This document shows, piece by piece, positions 60,040 to 64,000 of a DNA stretch of 64,000 nt (positions are counted from its first letter, which is position 1; the number at the start of each line of letters is the position of its first letter). A program made the position numbers and the translations under genes. The notes beneath the pieces were generated by a model. The model made no database searches and was not told where the DNA came from. It was given only the letters and a program-made list of their open reading frames with translations. The DNA is from Microlunatus lacustris (GTDB taxonomy: Bacteria > Actinomycetota > Actinomycetes > Propionibacteriales > Propionibacteriaceae), in contig BAAAJN010000005.1 in assembly GCA_039527025.1 (NCBI GenBank), positions 304,278-368,277 on the forward strand. The letters are read 5' to 3'.

Positions 60040-61059
60040 ATGTCGGACGTCCAGGCCCGGCCGGTGACGATCTCGGACATCGCCGCCCAGGCGGGGGTCT
60101 CCACCCCCACCGTCTCGCGGGTGCTCAACCGGCGGTCCGACGTGGCCCCGCACACCCGTGAGCGGGTCGAGCACCTGCTGCGCGAGCACGGCTACCGGCG
60201 TCGCGGAGAGCAGGTCGACGACCGCGCCTGGCTCATCGACCTCGTCTTCAACGACCTGGACAGCCCCTGGGCGGTCGAGGTCATCCGGGGGGTCGAGGAG
60301 GCTGCGCACACCGGCGGGGCCGGGGTGGTCGTCTCCGCGATCCACCGTCGGCGCAGCTCGGCCCGGGAGTGGCTGCAGAACCTGCGGGCGCGCGCCAGCG
60401 ACGGCGTCATCCTCGTCACCACGGCCTTGGACCCTGATCTGCACGAGGAGCTCCGGCGGCTGCACGTGCCCGCGGTCGCCATCGACCCCGCCGGGCTCCC
60501 GGATCTGGACATCCCCACCATCGGGGCCACCAACTGGGCGGGCGCGCTGGCGGCGACGGAGCACCTCACCGGTCTGGGCCACCAGCGGATCGGCCTCGTC
60601 GAGGGCCGCCCGGGGCTGTCGTGCAGCCGGGCCCGGCTCGGCGGCTACCGGGCCGGCATCGAGTCGGCCGGACTGGCCTTCGATCCCGACCTGGTCACCC
60701 CGGGCAGCTTCGACTACGCCTCCGGCTTCGAGGGCGGGACGCGGCTGCTGCAGCTGGACCGGCCGCCGACGGCGGTCTTCGCCGCCAGCGACGAGATGGC
60801 CCTGGGGGTCTACGAGGCCGTCCGGCAGCGGGGGCTGCGGGTTCCCGAGGACCTCAGCATCGTCGGCTTCGACGACCTCCCGCAGGCGCGGTGGGCCTCC
60901 CCGCCGCTCACCACGGTTCGGCAGCCACTCGAGGAGATGGGGCGGTTCGTGGTCCACACCGTGCTGCGGCTGATGAACGACGGGCGGCTGGAGAGCGCGA
61001 AGGTCGAGCTGGCCACCGACCTCGTGGTGCGGGAGAGCACCAGGGCACCGAGGAGCTGA
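60040..61059 (+). CDS. LacI-family repressor, probable xylanase regulator
   Basis: A 339-residue LacI/GalR regulator. The helix-turn-helix is TISDIAAQAGVSTPTVSRVLNRRSDVAPHTRERV (residues 9-42), with the hinge after it. The periplasmic-binding-protein-like domain has LVFNDLDSPWAVEVIRGVEE, AIDPAGLPDLDIPTIGATN and SIVGFDDLPQARWASPPLTTVRQP. The ATG at 60040 follows a strong GGAGGAGG site. It is divergent from GH10, and its ligand is probably a xylo-oligosaccharide. Confidence 0.93.
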   Translation: MSDVQARPVTISDIAAQAGVSTPTVSRVLNRRSDVAPHTRERVEHLLREHGYRRRGEQVDDRAWLIDLVFNDLDSPWAVEVIRGVEEAAHTGGAGVVVSAIHRRRSSAREWLQNLRARASDGVILVTTALDPDLHEELRRLHVPAVAIDPAGLPDLDIPTIGATNWAGALAATEHLTGLGHQRIGLVEGRPGLSCSRARLGGYRAGIESAGLAFDPDLVTPGSFDYASGFEGGTRLLQLDRPPTAVFAASDEMALGVYEAVRQRGLRVPEDLSIVGFDDLPQARWASPPLTTVRQPLEEMGRFVVHTVLRLMNDGRLESAKVELATDLVVRESTRAPRS

Positions 61060-61060
61060 G

Positions 61061-61104
61061 CGGACCGGGTCCCACGCCCGCCCGCTGGGTCGTGGCCCGG
61101 TCCG
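61061..61104. terminator. Bidirectional terminator between LacI-type and GDPD genes
   Basis: A 9-bp stem CGGACCGGG (61061-61069) / CCCGGTCCG (61096-61104) continues into a 5-bp stem CCACG (61072-61076) / CGTGG (61091-61095) after a 2-base bulge. It fills the gap between two convergent genes. Confidence 0.65.
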
Positions 61105-61116
61105 GGAGCGCCGAGC

Positions 61117-62559
61117 TCAGCCGAGCGGGGCGACGTCGACGTCGGAGATGAAGCCGGGGAAGCCCGGGGCCCTCGTCCCCGGCCAGCGCAGCACCAGCGC
61201 CATGGTGGTCGGGGTGGTCGAGTCGCTGACCAGCGTGTCGGCGACGGCGTCCGCGCCCTGGGAGTGCAGCCGGACCGTGGTCCCGTCGAGCACCACCGAG
61301 AAGTCGACGACGCCCTCGCACTCGGGCGCCACCAGGGGCCGGGCCGAGCGGGTCGGGGAGTTCAGCGCGAGCGCCGCGGTCCCGTCGACGTAGGTCCAGC
61401 CGTGCAGCCGGCCGTCCCGGCGCACGACGAACAGCAGGGCGTCCTGACCGGGTCGTGCCCCCTCGGTGAACGCGGGGGTCGTCGACCCCAGCAGGACGAA
61501 CCCGGCGCCGTCGGACTGGTCGGCGGACGGGCCGAAGTGCACCCGCATCGACACCCGGACCGGTCCCGTCAGCAGCCCCACCCAGGGGGCGCGGGCGTAG
61601 GTCACGTCGCCCGGTGCCGCGCTCCAACCCAGCTTCCGGCCCGCGAGCCGGATCGGCGGCGCCACCACTTCGAGGCCGCCCGACCGGTAGGGCTGGCCCA
61701 TGCCGAAAGGCTTGATCCCCTCGCCGAACGGGTCGCCGGACTGGAGGGGGATCGAGTCCGTGGTGAGCCAGGCGTCGTCGGAGAAGACCCCGTCGCAGGC
61801 GAGGGCGACCGCGGTCGTCGCCTCGGCCGTCGTCCTGGCCGTGAAGCCGAAGACCCTCAGCCCGGCGGCCTGCATCGCGGCGACGTCCGCCGTGGTCCAG
61901 AACCGGAGGTTCCCGCCGACGAAGCCGATCCCGGCGGCCCTGATCGCGTCCGGGCCCGGCACCGGGTACCGGGTGGACAGGAACAGCGTCTGCACCCCCG
62001 CCGCCGCGACCTCCCGCGCCACGGTCCAGTCGAAGGTCTGGGCGATGACCGAGGACTGCAACCCTCGGCGCACGACGCCGTCGACGAAGACCCCAGTGGC
62101 GGCCGGCTCCTTGAGCTCGGGCACGAGGACGACGTCGCCGCCCCAGCGGTCGAGCACCTCGTCCCACAGGATCGGGCGACCCTCGCGGCCGCCCGGGATC
62201 GCCGGTCTGATCCGGGCGCGCTTCCACTCCGCGACGGTCTTGGTGCTGACGAGCCCGGTCCCGATGTTGGTCATCGTCCGGTCGACGGTCGGGTCGTGGC
62301 AGGAGACCAGGGTCGTCCCGTCGGCGAGCAGCCGGAGGTCGAACTCGGGGACGAAGCCGAACGACACCGAGCCCGACTTGGCCTCCCAGCTGTTCTCGGG
62401 GTAGATGTTCGGGCCGCCACGGTGGGAGATGGTCAGCGGGTAGACCAGGTCGGAGACGCAGGTCGCACCACGGGTGTGCCGGCTCGAGGTGTGGCCGGTA
62501 CCGGCACCGGCGTCAGCAGCGCCCGCTGCGCCGTCCACGGTTGGTCCCATGGCTCCCAT
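61117..62559 (-). CDS. Glycerophosphodiester phosphodiesterase-like protein with C-terminal beta domain
   Basis: A 480-residue protein. The first part is a GDPD barrel: ISHRGGPNIYPENS with the His-Arg and Glu-Asn pair, FVPEFDLRLLADGTTLVSCHDPTVDRTM with the metal-binding residues and His, then VVLVPELKEP. The last 190 residues look like a concanavalin/LamG-type beta sandwich (VSMRVHFGPSADQSDGAGFV, LLFVVRRDGRLHGWTYVDGT). No signal peptide is visible after the ATG at 62559, unless an alternative start is used. Phosphodiester cleavage is likely; the beta domain may bind a carbohydrate or lipid headgroup. Confidence 0.8.
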   Translation of the reverse strand: MGAMGPTVDGAAGAADAGAGTGHTSSRHTRGATCVSDLVYPLTISHRGGPNIYPENSWEAKSGSVSFGFVPEFDLRLLADGTTLVSCHDPTVDRTMTNIGTGLVSTKTVAEWKRARIRPAIPGGREGRPILWDEVLDRWGGDVVLVPELKEPAATGVFVDGVVRRGLQSSVIAQTFDWTVAREVAAAGVQTLFLSTRYPVPGPDAIRAAGIGFVGGNLRFWTTADVAAMQAAGLRVFGFTARTTAEATTAVALACDGVFSDDAWLTTDSIPLQSGDPFGEGIKPFGMGQPYRSGGLEVVAPPIRLAGRKLGWSAAPGDVTYARAPWVGLLTGPVRVSMRVHFGPSADQSDGAGFVLLGSTTPAFTEGARPGQDALLFVVRRDGRLHGWTYVDGTAALALNSPTRSARPLVAPECEGVVDFSVVLDGTTVRLHSQGADAVADTLVSDSTTPTTMALVLRWPGTRAPGFPGFISDVDVAPLG

Positions 62560-62583
62560 GAGTAGCAGAGGGGGTGTGCCGCG

Positions 62584-63081
62584 TCAGAACGCGCGGGTCA
62601 GGGTCCCCACGGTGACGTGCGGGTAGACCACCCCGCGGAAGCTCAGCAGGGCCACCTGCTGGTACTGCAGCTGCATGACCTCGTTGCCCTCGGGGAGCTG
62701 CACGCGCTCGATGGCGAAGACGCACTCCAGGTCCGTGGCGTCGGCGTTGCGGGTGACGAAGGGGATGTTGCTCACCCCGCCGTCGGCGGTGTCCAGGATC
62801 AGCCGGGTGACGTGGCGCATCCGCTGCCCCTGCAGCGCGTCCCGCAGCATGGTGATCGGGTCGTCGACCATCGCCTGGGTGATCGTCGAGGGGAGCGGGC
62901 TGGTGCGGTACGGCGTGTCGACGCCGAGGTCGTAGGCCGTGTACGGGTTCGCGGTGCCGGGCGGGGGCGGCTCGGTCCCGACGGGGTACGGGACGGTGCT
63001 CAGCGACGGGATGTCGGGGATGCCGTCGACGTCGGCGGACTGCGCGAGCCCCACCGCGCAGACGGCGTTCCCGTGCGGCAC
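62584..63081 (-). CDS. Hypothetical protein
   Basis: About 165 residues from GTG 63081 (PHGNAVCAVGLAQSADVDGI near the start). The C-terminal part PHGNEV-like EGNEVMQLQYQQVALLSFRG then VVYPHVTVGTLTRAF looks like the end of a folded domain. The open frame extends upstream only into a VOC relic in another context, so the start is uncertain and part of the N-terminus may be lost. I do not recognise the family. Confidence 0.5.
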   Translation of the reverse strand: MPHGNAVCAVGLAQSADVDGIPDIPSLSTVPYPVGTEPPPPGTANPYTAYDLGVDTPYRTSPLPSTITQAMVDDPITMLRDALQGQRMRHVTRLILDTADGGVSNIPFVTRNADATDLECVFAIERVQLPEGNEVMQLQYQQVALLSFRGVVYPHVTVGTLTRAF

Positions 63082-63174
63082 CGTGGACAACCGGGTGACG
63101 CTGGCGTCGGACCCGTCCTCGGCCGTGCCCGGGACGCGTTCTTTGTCTGCTGTCCGCGCCCGAACCGGTCTGGC

Positions 63175-63438
63175 CGTCGAGGGCTGAGCGCCCGAAGGCC
63201 ACGTCGCGCAGCTCGAGCTGGGTGGCCATCGCGTCCGGTGAGCCCGGCTCGGAGTCCGGCCGGACGAAGCGCAACAGCTCCAGCCGGGTGCCCCGTCGGG
63301 CGGGCGCAGCATGGCGATCTCGGTGCGGGAGCCGGGGATGCCGCTGACGGTGTGGACGTCTCCCATGCCCTGCATCCTCGCGCCACCGGGCCCGTGGATC
63401 CGGGCCAGGACGGCGCTCACGTTAGGACTTGTCCCCAT
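63175..63438 (-). pseudogene. VOC/glyoxalase-family relic with frameshift
   Basis: Two frames together give a VOC-type segment. The first reads HTVSGIPGSRTEIAMLRPPDG; after a run of four G, one G short of the expected length, the second continues GTRLELLRFVRPDSEPGSPD then AMATQLELRDVAF. The rest of the domain is missing and the frame runs into unrelated sequence. A decayed dioxygenase/glyoxalase-like gene. Confidence 0.55.
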
Positions 63439-63515
63439 CAGCGCCTACCTTGGACGTGTCAGGAGATAGCGCGATCGGCGCACTCTCCGGCCTCGACCCG
63501 GAAGTTGAACCAGCT

Positions 63516-63902
63516 ATGCGCGGCACCTTGAAAGCCTCAGGACTCGGATCGAAGAGCTTCGAAGGAGATGAGGGCGTCGCCCTCTCGCCGCGACTCGAGG
63601 TCGGCTTCGACTGCCCGGCGCAGCACCGGTTCTTCATCGTCTTCTCCGACGAGGCGCTGCTGCCCACCGCCTGGGACTGCCCGAAGTGCGGCGCGTCCGC
63701 CGTCCGGGCCGACGGCGTGGTCGCCGAGGTCAAGGACGTCAAGCCGGTCCGCACCCACTGGGACATGCTGCGGGAGCGCCGCTCCGTCGCCGAGCTGGAG
63801 GAGATCTTGTCCGAGCGGCTCGCGCTGCTCCGCTCCGGGGCCATCGGCCCGAACGCCTACGAGCGGATCGCGATGGCCGGGAACAAGAAGAAGGCCAGCT
63901 AG
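63516..63902 (+). CDS. rbpA: RNA polymerase-binding protein RbpA
   Basis: A 128-residue RbpA-family protein that stabilises sigma-RNA polymerase contacts in actinobacteria. The zinc site is GFDCPAQHRF (Cys and His) and AWDCPKCGAS (two Cys). The sigma-interaction helix region reads RTHWDMLRERRSVAELEEILSERLALLRSG. The ATG at 63516 gives the usual basic N-terminus (MRGTLKASGLGSKSF); an upstream TTG at 63429 would add 29 residues and is less likely. An insertion-sequence end starts two bases after the stop. Confidence 0.92.
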   Translation: MRGTLKASGLGSKSFEGDEGVALSPRLEVGFDCPAQHRFFIVFSDEALLPTAWDCPKCGASAVRADGVVAEVKDVKPVRTHWDMLRERRSVAELEEILSERLALLRSGAIGPNAYERIAMAGNKKKAS

Positions 63903-63903
63903 C

Positions 63904-64000
63904 TGTATCCGGTCATGAGGTTGGTCGCAGTCGGCTGATGGGTGGTAGGCCGCCGAGTGCGCTGTGGCGTCGTTGAGTGTTGTAGTGCTCGAGCCAGGGT
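63904..64000 (-). mobile_element. End of an IS3/IS481-type insertion sequence (partial)
   Basis: The last 97 bases carry the 3' end of a transposase on the minus strand and start with TGTATCCGGTCATGAGG, a TG-initiated terminus of the kind found in these families. The element continues past the window, so its other end and target duplication cannot be seen. Confidence 0.7.
63913..64000 (-). CDS. Transposase C-terminus, IS3/IS481 family (partial)
   Basis: The minus strand reads WLEHYNTQRRHSALGGLPPI followed by SRLRPTS and a stop. The WLEHYN-x-x-RRHSALGG-x-P motif is the end of the DDE integrase core of IS3/IS481 transposases, just after the catalytic Glu. Only about 28 codons lie in the window. 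Confidence 0.85.
   Translation of the reverse strand, partial: PWLEHYNTQRRHSALGGLPPISRLRPTS

Overview
The window is GC-rich DNA with dense, often overlapping genes, frequent GTG starts and GTGA/ATGA stop-start overlaps. It carries actinobacterial markers: an RbpA-family RNA polymerase-binding protein, a SARP-type regulator and a DnaG followed by a sigma-70-like gene. I read it as a chromosomal segment of a soil- or plant-associated high-GC actinomycete. A finer assignment (for example Geodermatophilales or Propionibacteriales) is a guess.

Positions 1-18.8 kb look like ordinary chromosome. They hold a 5'-truncated GH36 alpha-galactosidase, an orphan LarA-type enzyme, an HTTM/DCC membrane module, dnaG with a sigma-like gene, tRNA-Asn, a secreted GH26-type enzyme, divergent trehalose genes otsA/otsB, an APH-fold kinase, a three-gene sugar ABC importer, a PRC-barrel protein, a truncated globin, a GNAT acetyltransferase and tRNA-Met.

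Positions 18.9-31.4 kb are accessory. Next to tRNA-Met lies an excisionase-like relic, then a three-gene operon (19825-26558) encoding large proteins I cannot assign to a family, then a probable insertion-sequence relic. A 17-nt copy of the tRNA-Met anticodon region (26963-26979, inverted) lies at the far side. This is the best candidate here for an undescribed system. Further along are small orphan genes, a TetR relic, a stand-alone PAAR protein and an M15-like peptidase.

Positions 31.5-52.8 kb hold a complete-looking actinobacterial extracellular contractile injection system (eCIS) locus. A STAND-SARP regulator at one end and a LuxR-type regulator at the other flank sheath, two tube proteins, LysM adaptor, VgrG spike, gp25, baseplate J and tail protein I genes, an AAA+ ATPase, a DUF4255 protein, a DUF4157 metalloprotease-fold protein, a zinc-ribbon/beta-repeat membrane protein and a Pro-rich protein with repeated VQR/LQR motifs. 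The PAAR gene expected between VgrG and gp25 is reduced to its last ~19 codons. Three 11-bp-phased heptamers lie upstream of the LuxR gene, the layout expected of a SARP operator.

Positions 53-64 kb contain an ABC-2 exporter with a two-component system, a TfoX-domain protein, small proteins, several gene relics (SDR, HYR, VOC), a GH10 xylanase divergent from its likely LacI-type repressor with a palindromic operator between them, a GDPD-like protein, rbpA, and the start of an insertion sequence that runs off the window. Carbohydrate genes (GH36, GH26, GH10, sugar ABC importer, two LacI/SBP-type controls) indicate plant polysaccharide use.
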